Source: CAZMNY01 sp964567745 (GTDB lineage: Bacteria > Planctomycetota > Planctomycetia > Pirellulales > Pirellulaceae). From it: a DNA stretch of 64,000 nt. The notes beneath the pieces are model-generated. The model had not been told where the DNA came from. It worked only from the letters and a program-made list of their open reading frames with translations, and did no database searches. Both the position numbers and the translations under genes were made by a program. Below, piece by piece: positions 54,732 to 63,962 of this stretch (the first letter of the stretch is position 1; each line of letters starts with the position of its first letter). Location: positions 62,001 through 126,000 of the forward strand of contig CAZMNY010000003.1 of assembly GCA_964567745.1 (NCBI GenBank), written 5' to 3'.

Positions 54732-56672
54732 TCACTCCTCTTTTCTTGAGGTTGATTTCACAGTTGTCGGCGTCGGCTTCCGATCGATCGAGACCGCTTC
54801 CGCATAGGAGAGCTCGCCTGTGCGGCCATCGAAATATTGGAAGACTACTTGAGGGTGCGGATAAGCCACCCAGCGTTTGCCGCCGAGCTTCTGGGGCATG
54901 TTGAAGACGTTGTTGATTTGAACGACGCAGAAATGGGGATAGAGCCGTTCGAGCCGCGGAAGATCGGGAAGAATATAACTGCTCCAGCGAATGTCGCACT
55001 CGCGCGGACCGAACGTGAACTTGCCCGTGGCCGGTCGATCACTCTCATCCAGTTTTGGCACGTGATTAACGCTATTGTGAGGACCGCAGCAGAATTCCCA
55101 AACATTGTCGGTCACCTTGATGGCGAAGCTGTTGTGGAGATCGCCCGTCATCACGAAAACTTTCTTGCCGAGCTTGTCCCATTCGCGAATCAGCAATTCA
55201 CGCTCGTCAAAAAACCCAGTCCAGGCTTCCTCTTTGTTAGCCGCGTCAAACTCGAAACCGCCGGCGCCGCTGTGTGGAATCATGAACGGCACCGTCGAAA
55301 CGACAAAGAAGAAATCTGCATCGCTCTCCCTCATCGACTTCAAAAGCCACTCGCGTTGAGGTCGGCCGATCATCGAGACGCCCGGCTTTGAGCGATTGCG
55401 AATGTCGTGCATGTCGCGGTCGCCGCGCGTATCGAGCAGAAAGAACTCACAATTCGAGACGCGGAATTTTCCGTAGCTCCGCCTGCCGATCGAATAGCTG
55501 AGATCCATGTGGTCGACTTTTGCTGGCATATGCAACCGCAACGTATGCTTGTCGACAACTTCAACAATGTCGTAGACGTAGGAGTTCTTATTGCCCGCGT
55601 CGTTGTCGTACGCCAAGTCGTTCACGCCAGCCTCGGGAGTGCCCCAGTGAACGTGAAGATTGAGCATCTCTTTGAGCGGGAGTTTGCTGAAGTCGGTATC
55701 TCGATCGACCAACAAATCACTTCCAACTTTCATGGCGCCTCGCCCGAAGTGAATCGGATGTTTGTGCTCCATGGGATTCGCCCACCCCAAGTAGTCGTGC
55801 CACGCATAAGTGCCAATGTCGCGAAAGACGGTGCGCCGATGTCGTTTCCCAGCCTCGGACGAACCCCAGATGTCGTTGACCAGTTCGTGATCGTCAAACG
55901 TAAAGTAACTCGGCACATTGCGGTGCCATTTGGAAAGTTCAACGCCGCGACTCAGATACAACTTGTAGTTTTCCCAAACGCCAACCACCGTCGGCATGAC
56001 ATGCACCGACATAGGAAACTGTTTGACGCCCATCATCAACCGCCACGCCTCGGGCGGGAACTCACGCAACTCTTCGTATAACCAGTCACCATTCATGATG
56101 TGAAAGTGAACTTTGTCAGCCCAATCGCGATTCAACGTTTCATACGTCGGCACGCGATGACCAACGCCATGCAGCGGATTTTGATTCGCGCATGAGCCAA
56201 TTTGAAAGCGGAAATTGAACAGCCCCTTCGGGTTGTACTTTTCGTGTCGAGTGTCATCGGCGCTCGGCAGAGTTCGAAACGTCCCCGGCCATCCATGCGG
56301 ACGACCGTTGACCCAAACCTGATAGTGATAGCGCGTGTCCGACTTCAGCTTGGACAGCTTCGCCACACCTGTGTTGTCGTGGCCCAGCGTGGTAACGGCA
56401 GGCAGGCTCACACTATCCATCGCGTCGTTCGACAAGCCATAGTGAACGACAAACTGCCCTGGGTCCGACGTGCGAGCCCATACGACCATCGAGTTCGACG
56501 TCGGCTGTCCAAGCATGGGACCATGAGTTAGCCGAATCGGATCTCGTTCAGCTCGCGCCGCCGACGGCATCGCGAGAAGAACGGCCGCCGATAGCAGGCC
56601 TGCCGTCAAGGTGTTGAAACTCGGTGTGAATGGCAAACATCGCGTGGCGATTGGCTTGCGGGCTCGGAACAT
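54732..56672 (-). CDS. PhoD-like alkaline phosphatase, exported
   Basis: A PhoD-like metallophosphatase of 646 residues. ATG 56672 is preferred since it starts just before the signal peptide (LTAGLLSAAVLLAMPSAARAE). An N-terminal purple-acid-phosphatase-like beta domain (about 45-140) contains GPMLGQPTSNSMVVWARTSD. Metal-binding segments are FQIGSCANQ, HIMNGDWLYEELREFP, YFTFDDHELVNDIWGS, FFVVSTVPFMIPHSG and VFMTGDLHNSFAI. It resembles the 24.9 kb PhoD-like protein in fold but is not a close duplicate. It is first in an operon with the lactonase and the M19 dipeptidase. Confidence 0.91.
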   Translation of the reverse strand: MFRARKPIATRCLPFTPSFNTLTAGLLSAAVLLAMPSAARAERDPIRLTHGPMLGQPTSNSMVVWARTSDPGQFVVHYGLSNDAMDSVSLPAVTTLGHDNTGVAKLSKLKSDTRYHYQVWVNGRPHGWPGTFRTLPSADDTRHEKYNPKGLFNFRFQIGSCANQNPLHGVGHRVPTYETLNRDWADKVHFHIMNGDWLYEELREFPPEAWRLMMGVKQFPMSVHVMPTVVGVWENYKLYLSRGVELSKWHRNVPSYFTFDDHELVNDIWGSSEAGKRHRRTVFRDIGTYAWHDYLGWANPMEHKHPIHFGRGAMKVGSDLLVDRDTDFSKLPLKEMLNLHVHWGTPEAGVNDLAYDNDAGNKNSYVYDIVEVVDKHTLRLHMPAKVDHMDLSYSIGRRSYGKFRVSNCEFFLLDTRGDRDMHDIRNRSKPGVSMIGRPQREWLLKSMRESDADFFFVVSTVPFMIPHSGAGGFEFDAANKEEAWTGFFDERELLIREWDKLGKKVFVMTGDLHNSFAIKVTDNVWEFCCGPHNSVNHVPKLDESDRPATGKFTFGPRECDIRWSSYILPDLPRLERLYPHFCVVQINNVFNMPQKLGGKRWVAYPHPQVVFQYFDGRTGELSYAEAVSIDRKPTPTTVKSTSRKEE

Positions 56673-56750
56673 AAGTCGTCTCGCGTTCTCAGGTATCGTT
56701 GGCACGTTGCAAAGCAGCCAACAATCTACCACTCGCTCGACGCGTCTGCA

Positions 56751-57458
56751 TTAGTTGGTCTCGTTACCTTGGGGCAGCGGCAACGCAGTCGGCTGCCTTG
56801 TCGCCATGCCGATTCGAGGATCAAGCCAGACGCTAAGACCGTCGTTAAGAACTTCAGGCGAATCGCTCGCCGTAGAATCCGCGCGAAAGCTGAGTATTGG
56901 AATTGGTTGATCGGGGACCAACTCCGCAACAGTTCCGTTTGCAGATTGTGGCGTGAACGGAATCGCGGGGTTGTCATCCGCCAACCAAGGCGCGCTGTCG
57001 ATATTGATCTGGGAAAAGAGAGCCCTATTGGGCATAGAGATAGCCAATCCCCAAACATCAAATTGACCCTTTCGCAGTGAAATGGCCATCGTGAACTGCC
57101 TGTCAAACCCAATAGGCCACATCGATGTATCCGCCGCTGGTAGCCCATCGCTTGCCCAATCATCGGCAATTCCGAGGGTAAACTTCTTGTTGGCCGGAAG
57201 GTAAACTCGGTACTTGCAAGAAAGATGATCGTGGCACGTCAGCGGCATGACGTAGACTTTCTTGGGGTCGGCCACTTCGATAACGCCAAGCTCTTCCTTG
57301 AGTTCTTTGGCTGTCCGAGCAAGGTGCGCAAGCTCGACGGCTAGCTTGCGGTTTTCGATAAAAACTCGAAGATGCGACACCGACACGACGGCGAGCACAA
57401 AGAGAGTCGCGATCCACAGCAGGCGGATCGGCATGGTTGTCCGCCCAGTATCGGCCAT
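56751..57458 (-). CDS. Membrane-anchored protein of unknown function, paralogue A
   Basis: I do not recognise a named family. The 235-residue product has one N-terminal membrane segment (LLWIATLFVLAVVSVSHLRV), then a heptad-like stretch (ENRKLAVELAHLARTAKELKEELG) and a beta-rich remainder. It shares the order EELGVIEVADPKKVYV, KYRVYLPANKKFTLGI, DDWASDGLPA, DRQFTMAI and the C-terminal DGLSVWLDP with the next gene. ATG 57458 is preferred because GGAG then lies 6 bases upstream. The neighbour upstream on the same strand is its paralogue, about 75 bases away, and the PhoD-like operon follows. The domain outside the membrane probably interacts with another protein; no catalytic motif is seen. Confidence 0.75.
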   Translation of the reverse strand: MADTGRTTMPIRLLWIATLFVLAVVSVSHLRVFIENRKLAVELAHLARTAKELKEELGVIEVADPKKVYVMPLTCHDHLSCKYRVYLPANKKFTLGIADDWASDGLPAADTSMWPIGFDRQFTMAISLRKGQFDVWGLAISMPNRALFSQINIDSAPWLADDNPAIPFTPQSANGTVAELVPDQPIPILSFRADSTASDSPEVLNDGLSVWLDPRIGMATRQPTALPLPQGNETN

Positions 57459-57532
57459 TGTGCTCTCCACAATTTGTGCTGACTGTTCGAGTCGATTCTT
57501 TCAGCCGACCCGCGATTGCCGAGGCGCTAATC

Positions 57533-58228
57533 TCAATTCGTTCCGAACGGCGCAGCTTTTGGCTTCGCTACGACGATTGGCGCCATTGGCTCAAGCCAGA
57601 CAGTAATGCCATCCGTGGAATCTGTCGGTGGCGTGTCAGAGAACGAATGTTCCTGCGCGCGGTAGGTAACAATTGGCACGATCGAATCAGCGTCATGCTG
57701 AATTGCGGCGCCTAGGTGACTAGTTCCATGTATCGTTTTCATTGAAGTGATCCACGAGGTTCGGTTCGCTGGGATCATCGAATTGGAGGTGAATCTTGGA
57801 GTTGCCACGTTAGTGAACCGTCTTCCATCAGGCCGCATGGATACATTGACCGTCATCGTAAACTGACGATCGTGGTGTATCGGCCCGCCACCGCTACCGC
57901 TTCCCGGCATTCCGTCCTTTGACCATTCAGGCGCTATCCGAATCCCGAACGGCTTATTGGCTGGCAGGAAGACGCGGTATTTCCAAGTGAACGGCTCCGA
58001 ACAGGCTAACTGCCTGACATAGGCCTTCGTGGGATCGGTCACTTCGATATGGCCCAGCTCGTCCCTGAACTCTTTGACCGATTGCGTCAGGTCGCAGATC
58101 TCAACGGACTGCTGGAGGTTGTGCTGCGACACCCGATAATGAGACTCGGATATGCAGGCCAACAGCATCAGCGTCAGCAACCATAGAATCGAAAATCGCG
58201 GTAGAACCGCCTTTCGGTCGGACATCAT
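57533..58228 (-). CDS. Membrane-anchored protein of unknown function, paralogue B
   Basis: The tandem paralogue of the gene at 56751-57458, 231 residues. It has one membrane segment (FSILWLLTLMLLACISESHY), a short coiled stretch, and shares DELGHIEVTDPTKAYV, KYRVFLPANKPFGIRI, EWSKDGMPG, DRQFTMTV and the C-terminal DGITVWLEP. Overall identity is modest, so the duplication is old. It carries a glycine/serine loop (GSGSGGG) that its paralogue lacks. The start could be 58228 or 58225; neither has a strong ribosome site. It diverges from the SMP-30/esterase fusion gene across about 165 bases. Confidence 0.72.
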   Translation of the reverse strand: MMSDRKAVLPRFSILWLLTLMLLACISESHYRVSQHNLQQSVEICDLTQSVKEFRDELGHIEVTDPTKAYVRQLACSEPFTWKYRVFLPANKPFGIRIAPEWSKDGMPGSGSGGGPIHHDRQFTMTVNVSMRPDGRRFTNVATPRFTSNSMIPANRTSWITSMKTIHGTSHLGAAIQHDADSIVPIVTYRAQEHSFSDTPPTDSTDGITVWLEPMAPIVVAKPKAAPFGTN

Positions 58229-58394
58229 ATTCACCCCATTTGCACCCAAGTCCGATAGACGCTCGCGAGTATATCACGGGTAGATCCTCTTCGCAGCACG
58301 AAGCAAAGACTTGCGAAGTGCTCAGGAATCCGCAGATAATACGACTCTCGAGCCATTCGCTCACCAACCTCCATTGCCCGCCGAGGATCCCGCC

Positions 58395-61370
58395 GTGCGA
58401 ACTTCAATACTAGTCGTACTTCTCTTTGTTTCGTGCTTGTCCAGCTCGCTGCGGGGCGCGGATATCTTCTCGGGCCAACTGAACACGATTTGGGAGGAAG
58501 GCGGCTTCACTGAGGGCGCCGCCGTCGGACCAGACGGATGCATGTACTTCAGCGATTTCGCTCAGCCATTCAACGCCAGGCCCGCGCGAATCATGAAGTT
58601 CGATCCGCGCGACCAATCGGTGACGATTCATTGCGACGACAGCAAGATGGCCAACGGACTCATGTTCGACCGCAAAGGCAACCTCTACGCCTGTTGCGCA
58701 TCGCCTCTTGGAGGACAACGTGCACTTGTGCTGATCACACCTCACGGCCAAGTTAAACCTGTCGTCGAACGATTCGACGGCAAACGCTTCAATTCACCGA
58801 ACGACATCGTTATCGACTCCAAGGGGCGAATTTATTTCAGCGACCCTAAATATGTCGGCCCCGAAGAGATGGAGCTCAAGTCGATGGATGTCTATCGACT
58901 CGACCCCAGCGGCAAAGTCCACCGAGCAACGACGAACATCGACAAACCCAACGGAGTGATGCTCTCACCGAACGGCAAGACTCTATATGTCGCCGAGACG
59001 GATAACGGCACGGACAAAGCCGATATCGTCAGCGACGCCAAACGCGGCCGCATGACGCTTAACGCATTCGATGTGCTGCGCAACGGCGATCTACGCAACA
59101 AGCGAGTGATCGTCAACTTTGGCGATCAACTTGGCATCGATGGCATGACGGTTGATACGCAAGGTCGAATTTACGCGGCTGTCCGCTCGGAAAAACGGTT
59201 CGGCATTGTTGTCTTCTCTCCCGAAGGCAAAGAGTTGGCGTACTTGGCGACGCCCGAATTGCCAACGAATTGCTGTTTCGGCACGGGCGAGCGACTCGGC
59301 ATTCTGTATATCACCGCCGGAAAAGGTTTCTATCAAGTCGAGACGTCCGCGACCGGCCACCACTCGGCGACCGCCATCGACCCGAAGGAAATCGGCGCCG
59401 CATTCAAGCAGTCCGTCTTCGACGCTCACATTCCGCAAGCCGAAGTGGAGGACTATTGCGACAAACTCGTACCTCGGATGCCGAAGATTACGACACTCGA
59501 AGACTGGAAAAAACAAGCAGATTCGCTGCGCCAACGGGTGCTCGACGAGGTCGTCTTTCGTGGCGAAGCCGAAAAGTGGCGCGACGCGAAATGTGGCGTC
59601 AAGTGGTTGGAGAAGATCGAAGGCGGGCCGGGCTATGAGATTCTCAAACTTCGATTTGAAGCTTTGCCCGGACTCTGGGTTCCCGCCCTGCTCTACATGC
59701 CCGACAAAGTCGTCGGCAAAGTTCCCGCTGTCATGAATGTGAACGGTCACGACCGGAACGACGGCAAGGCGGCCAAGTACAAGCAACTGCGATGCATCAA
59801 TCAAGCCAAGCGAGGCATGATCGCGCTCAACGTCGAATGGCTCGGCATGGGGCAGCTGAACACGCCCGGTTTCAACCACTATCGAATGAACCAACTCAAC
59901 CTCTGCGGCTCTGCGGGAATCGCTCCGTTCTACCTGGCAATGAGCCGCGGTTTGGATGTCTTGTTGTCGCTCGAGGAGACCGATCCGCAGCGAGTGGCCG
60001 TCGCCGGCCTTTCAGGCGGCGGCTGGCAGACGATCTTCATCAGCTCGCTCGATACGCGAGTGAAACTGTGCAATCCGGTCGCGGGCTATTCAAGCTTCGT
60101 CACGCGGATTCACAACCATTCCGATCTCGGCGACTCAGAACAGACTCCCTGCGATTTGGCGACAGTCGCCGACTATTCTCATCTGACCGCAATGCTCGCG
60201 CCGCGCGCGGCTTTGCTGACTTTCAATATCAAAGACAATTGTTGTTTCGCCTCGCCTCACGCACTGCCTCCGCTGCTCGCCGCTGCCCGCCCTGTCTATT
60301 CCGCCCACAACGCGAAAGACCGGCTAGCGTTCCACGTCAATGAAGATCCGGGAACGCACAACTTCGAGAAAGACAATCGCCAAGCACTCTACCGAATGTT
60401 CAAACAACACTTCTACGCCGACGACGATTCGTTCAGTGCCGTTGAAATCGAGTCGGACAAGGAACTCAAGACGAAAGAACAATTGCAAGTCGCGTTGCCC
60501 GACGACAACCAGAGTTTTCAGAGTATCGCCGAACGCTTGAGCAGCAAATTGCCGGAACAGTCGGAACTGCCCGATTCGGCCAAAGCCGCAACCAAATGGC
60601 AGGCGACTGGCCGCGATCGCTTGCGCGAAATCGTGCGGGCCGATCGATACATTTGCAGCGGTGAGCGACGCAAGGTAGTGAGCATATCGGGAGGAGCCGT
60701 GACTGTCTGGCGGTTGAAGATGGCCACCGCCCGCGCGAAAAAACCTGCTTGGACCGTGCCGGCAACCGAGTTCGCTCCGCTCAATCCTGTTGGCTCCACA
60801 GTCTTGCTGGCCGACAAGGGCTGCGCGTCGCAGGCGTCCCAAATTGCTAAGCTCGTCGAGTCTGGCCAGCGAGTCATCGCAGTCGACCCGTTCTACTTTG
60901 GCGAGTCAAAAATCCGAAGCCGCGATTTTCTGTTTGGCTTGCTCGTTTCCGCTGTCGGCAAACGGCCGCTTGGAATCCAATCAGCTCAGATTGCCGCGGT
61001 CGCCGAGTGGGCGACAACTCGTTACTCGAAGGAACCGGTAACGGTCGCGGCATATGGCCCGCGCACGAGCGTGATCGCTTTGGTTGCTTCCGCCATCTCA
61101 ACCAAGGGCATCGCGGCGGTCAACTTGAACGGCTCGCTTGGCAGCCTGCGAGAAGTCATTGAGCTGCAGTGGGACATTCCCAAGTCGCCCGAACTGCTGT
61201 GCTTCGGCCTGCTAAAGGAATTTGACCTCGTGCAGATCGCCGCCCTGTCGGCACCTCGCGAGATCACATTCCGCGAACCCAGCGAGCGGGTTAAATCCGA
61301 AATGAAACCGCTCGTCACTTTCTATGCAACGTTGGGCGCCAAGTTCCAAGGCTTGGCGAGTGATAAATAG
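58395..61370 (+). CDS. SMP-30/gluconolactonase-like propeller fused to acetyl xylan esterase-like hydrolase
   Basis: A 991-residue exported fusion. The GTG at 58395 is preferred (GAGG 8 bases upstream) and begins a signal peptide (RTSILVVLLFVSCLSSSLRG). Residues about 30-325 are an SMP-30 propeller (GAAVGPDGCMYFSDF, FNSPNDIVIDSKGRIYFSDP, DKPNGVMLSPNGKTLYVAET, GIDGMTVDTQGRIY). From about 345 on comes an alpha/beta hydrolase of the planctomycete acetyl xylan esterase type (VMNVNGHDRNDGKAAK, VAVAGLSGGGWQT) with nucleophile Ser540 and a late histidine (EDPGTHNFE). About 700-991 resemble a second, degenerate hydrolase domain in which the nucleophile elbow reads YGPRTSV, without serine. Lactone and ester removal from sugars is the likely joint role. 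Confidence 0.88.
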   Translation: MRTSILVVLLFVSCLSSSLRGADIFSGQLNTIWEEGGFTEGAAVGPDGCMYFSDFAQPFNARPARIMKFDPRDQSVTIHCDDSKMANGLMFDRKGNLYACCASPLGGQRALVLITPHGQVKPVVERFDGKRFNSPNDIVIDSKGRIYFSDPKYVGPEEMELKSMDVYRLDPSGKVHRATTNIDKPNGVMLSPNGKTLYVAETDNGTDKADIVSDAKRGRMTLNAFDVLRNGDLRNKRVIVNFGDQLGIDGMTVDTQGRIYAAVRSEKRFGIVVFSPEGKELAYLATPELPTNCCFGTGERLGILYITAGKGFYQVETSATGHHSATAIDPKEIGAAFKQSVFDAHIPQAEVEDYCDKLVPRMPKITTLEDWKKQADSLRQRVLDEVVFRGEAEKWRDAKCGVKWLEKIEGGPGYEILKLRFEALPGLWVPALLYMPDKVVGKVPAVMNVNGHDRNDGKAAKYKQLRCINQAKRGMIALNVEWLGMGQLNTPGFNHYRMNQLNLCGSAGIAPFYLAMSRGLDVLLSLEETDPQRVAVAGLSGGGWQTIFISSLDTRVKLCNPVAGYSSFVTRIHNHSDLGDSEQTPCDLATVADYSHLTAMLAPRAALLTFNIKDNCCFASPHALPPLLAAARPVYSAHNAKDRLAFHVNEDPGTHNFEKDNRQALYRMFKQHFYADDDSFSAVEIESDKELKTKEQLQVALPDDNQSFQSIAERLSSKLPEQSELPDSAKAATKWQATGRDRLREIVRADRYICSGERRKVVSISGGAVTVWRLKMATARAKKPAWTVPATEFAPLNPVGSTVLLADKGCASQASQIAKLVESGQRVIAVDPFYFGESKIRSRDFLFGLLVSAVGKRPLGIQSAQIAAVAEWATTRYSKEPVTVAAYGPRTSVIALVASAISTKGIAAVNLNGSLGSLREVIELQWDIPKSPELLCFGLLKEFDLVQIAALSAPREITFREPSERVKSEMKPLVTFYATLGAKFQGLASDK

Positions 61371-61376
61371 AGCAAA

Positions 61377-62996
61377 CTAGTCTCGACTTCGGCCCGCCTC
61401 AATGATGGCTGCCAGCTGAGCGACCAGTCGCGCTTTCACCTCGGGATGTTTGGACGACAGGTCGACCTTCTCGGCCGGGTCGTCGGCTACATTGAACAGC
61501 CGATATTGTGGAACTTTTGCGTTCTGCAGCTTGAGTTTCGAGTTCTTGGACCGTTTCGAATCGTGGCGCTGCAGCTTCCAGTCGCCGACGCGGAATCCGT
61601 AATTGCCGCCTCGACCGTTGTCTTGTTGAACGAGATGCTCGCGTCCTTGGGCGCCTTCGTCGCCAAGCAGCGCTCCCATCATATCAAAACTGTCGACACA
61701 AGCGTCTTTGGGCATCTTGATGTCATTTAGCGCCGCCAAGCTGGCGGCCATGTCGATTGTGCAAACGAGCTGGTTTGATTGGCCCGGTTTGATGCGACCG
61801 CTCCAGCGAGTGATAAACGGCGTTCGCGTGCCGCCTTCCAAGACGCTGTATTTGCCGCCGCTGTACGGACCGGCAGGTTTGTGGGCGCCGTTCTTTTCTT
61901 TCGCTCCATCTTTGTAGCCGTCGTCGAGCACGGGACCGTTGTCAGAACAGAAAACGACCAGCGTGTTCTCGGCCAAATTCAATCGATCAAGCGTCTTCAT
62001 CAACTCGCCAACGCACCAGTCGAGTTGCACGATCGAATCACCTCGGTAGCCAAGAGGCGTCTTGCCTTGAAATCGCTCGTGAGGAATTCGCGGGACATGC
62101 AAGTCGTGAGATGAGAAGAACAGGAAGAACGGATTATCTTTGTTGGCTTCGATCCACTTGACCGACTGCTTGACCCATTCGTCGGCCAAATCTTCGTCGC
62201 GAAACCGAGCCGCGTGGCCGCCGGTGTAAAATCCGATGCGGCTGATACCATTGTGAATTGTCGCATTGTGTCCGTGCGACCAATCCATCTTCAACGTGTC
62301 GCGATGCGTGATGCCCGTGGGATGATCGGCGCTAGGCTTCTTCCTGCCGACCCAGAGGGGATCCTTCGGATCGAGATTGAGGACTCGATGATTTTCGACA
62401 TAGACCTGAGGCACTCGGTCATTCGTCGTCGGCAGCAAGAAGTTGTAGTCGAAGCCGATCTCGCGCGGCCCCGGCTTCAGCAATCCGTTCCAGTCCGGTC
62501 CGTCCTCGCCGCCAAGGCCCAAATGCCACTTGCCGATCACAGCCGTTTTGTACCCCTTCGTTTGCAACAATGAGACGACCGTCTCCGTGCCGGGCTGAAT
62601 GATCGCCGGACTGTTCGGCGGCGCAATTCCGGTACCCTTGCGACGGAAAGCGTAGCTGCCGGTCAAGAACGAGTAACGAGTCGGAGTGCAAGTCGACGCG
62701 GAGCAGTAACCGTTGGTAAAGCGCAAACCCTCCGCCGCCAGCCGATCAATGTTAGGCGTTTGTAACCGCGTCGCGCCGTAACATGACACGTCGCCGTACC
62801 CCATGTCGTCGGCCATGATCACAATCACGTTCGGGCGCGCAGCGGCTGACTCGGCTTCCGCTTCCGGCACACAGACAATTTGCAGCAGAACGACGCCGAG
62901 AATCCATAATGGCGTCAGCGTGAGTCCGCGTCGTGAACAGTTCATGAGTGACCGGGGGCAACCAGTTGGTGTCTTGTTCGGGACCTGAGGCATCAT
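61377..62996 (-). CDS. Arylsulfatase-type FGly sulfatase
   Basis: A secreted sulfatase of 539 residues. ATG 62996 is preferred since GAAGGA lies 5 bases upstream; the signal (LWILGVVLLQIVCVPEAEAE) is then preceded by a long hydrophilic stretch, and ATG 62945 would give a shorter, more ordinary one. PNVIVIMADDMGYGDVSCYG opens the catalytic domain. The formylglycine site is Cys103 in STCTPTRYSFLTG, a canonical C-x-P-x-R. GKWHLG, FCSDNGPV and GGKYSVLEGGTRTPF follow. It converges on the SMP-30/esterase fusion with only 6 bases between, and the two may act on the same sulfated, esterified glycan. Confidence 0.94.
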   Translation of the reverse strand: MMPQVPNKTPTGCPRSLMNCSRRGLTLTPLWILGVVLLQIVCVPEAEAESAAARPNVIVIMADDMGYGDVSCYGATRLQTPNIDRLAAEGLRFTNGYCSASTCTPTRYSFLTGSYAFRRKGTGIAPPNSPAIIQPGTETVVSLLQTKGYKTAVIGKWHLGLGGEDGPDWNGLLKPGPREIGFDYNFLLPTTNDRVPQVYVENHRVLNLDPKDPLWVGRKKPSADHPTGITHRDTLKMDWSHGHNATIHNGISRIGFYTGGHAARFRDEDLADEWVKQSVKWIEANKDNPFFLFFSSHDLHVPRIPHERFQGKTPLGYRGDSIVQLDWCVGELMKTLDRLNLAENTLVVFCSDNGPVLDDGYKDGAKEKNGAHKPAGPYSGGKYSVLEGGTRTPFITRWSGRIKPGQSNQLVCTIDMAASLAALNDIKMPKDACVDSFDMMGALLGDEGAQGREHLVQQDNGRGGNYGFRVGDWKLQRHDSKRSKNSKLKLQNAKVPQYRLFNVADDPAEKVDLSSKHPEVKARLVAQLAAIIEAGRSRD

Positions 62997-63317
62997 GAAT
63001 CCTTCTCTATTTCGAAGCGTGCGCTGCAGCATATCAACTCCGTTGTTGTTCAAAAAGTGACAGGAGCCGAGCAGTAATGAATGCGTCGATTCCGGAAAGA
63101 CCGTTGGCATCGAGCGAATTCAATCTTAAACCAAACCCGCTCGGCTCGCTCACGATTCAAAGCTCATTGTCCGGATTGGCCTCTGCCGAAGCGTATGTAT
63201 GCTGACTAACGTTTGCTCTGAGGCAGATGAAGTAGAATTCAAGCCCAGTTGGTTAGGAAGAGTATTGCACAATGCTGCTGCATTGGCACCGTTTTATCCT
63301 CCACGGAGATTGAGCTG
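62997..63317. promoter_or_regulatory. Divergent intergenic region
   Basis: About 320 bases between the divergently read sulfatase and the small TGA-interrupted gene; both promoters should lie here. GGAG at 63305-63308 is the ribosome site of the gene at 63318. No operator, repeat or RNA structure stands out. Confidence 0.4.
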
Positions 63318-63890
63318 ATGAACCGTGTGACTTTCCTCGTGGCCGCGTCGCTCATGGCGTCAATCGCAACTGCCGAACAACCTCTGATAAGCGGTCCGCA
63401 ACCTGGCACAAGCGTTGGTTACTTGGACTTTTCGGCAGTGAAATGCGGTGGCCCAAAGAACCGGTTTAAAGGCGGCTCGAATTATCGCTATTACTGAACT
63501 TCGCGTAATTTGGTCGTCGTCTTTGCCCGGACAGTCGACGACAACCTGGTCAGTTTGGCCAAGCAATTAAACGAGCTCGTCAAGAAGACGCCGGACAGCA
63601 AACTTGCATCGCAAATCAATTTGCTGGGCGATGATTTCGAGACACTGAAGTCATGCACTACGAAGCTCGCGACGGACCACAAACGCAACCACGCACCAAC
63701 GGTCGTCCCGTTGGCGTTCAAAGACGGCCCAAAGCATCTTAAGCTCAACTCCGACGCCCATGTCACGGTCATCATCTACGAGTCGCGTCCAAGTCGCGAG
63801 ATCAAGGCCAATCACGCATTCGCTCGAGACGGCCTGAACGATAAAGCGATCAATAGCATCGTCGCGGATGTCAAGAAGCACCTCCCGTAA
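63318..63890 (+). CDS. Small exported protein with in-frame TGA, family unknown
   Basis: One frame runs from ATG 63318 (GGAG 9 bases upstream) to TAA at 63888-63890 and is broken only by TGA 63495-63497, codon 60. Before it are a signal peptide (NRVTFLVAASLMASIATAEQ) and NRFKGGSNYRYY; after it TSRNLVVVFARTVDDNLVSL, ASQINLLGDDFETLKSCTTK, HVTVIIYESRPSREIKANHA and SIVADVKKHLP. The second part has an alternating strand-helix pattern resembling thioredoxin-like small planctomycete proteins. I cannot show that TGA stands at a cysteine. A hairpin (GTCGTCG 63513-63519 with CGACGAC 63536-63542) follows 15 bases later. It could be recoding, a decayed gene, or an error. Confidence 0.55.
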
Positions 63891-63942
63891 CGGAACCCGC
63901 CTTCAAAAAGCCGGCCGTAAATGATGATACAATGCAACCGTA

Positions 63943-63962
63943 TTGAGACGGCCGCGTCTCAA
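63943..63962. terminator. Candidate intrinsic terminator
   Basis: A perfect 8-bp stem TTGAGACG/CGTCTCAA closes a GCCG loop and is followed within a few bases by a short T run (GCCGTTTT). It lies about 50 bases after the stop of the gene at 63318, on the right side to end that transcript. Confidence 0.6.
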
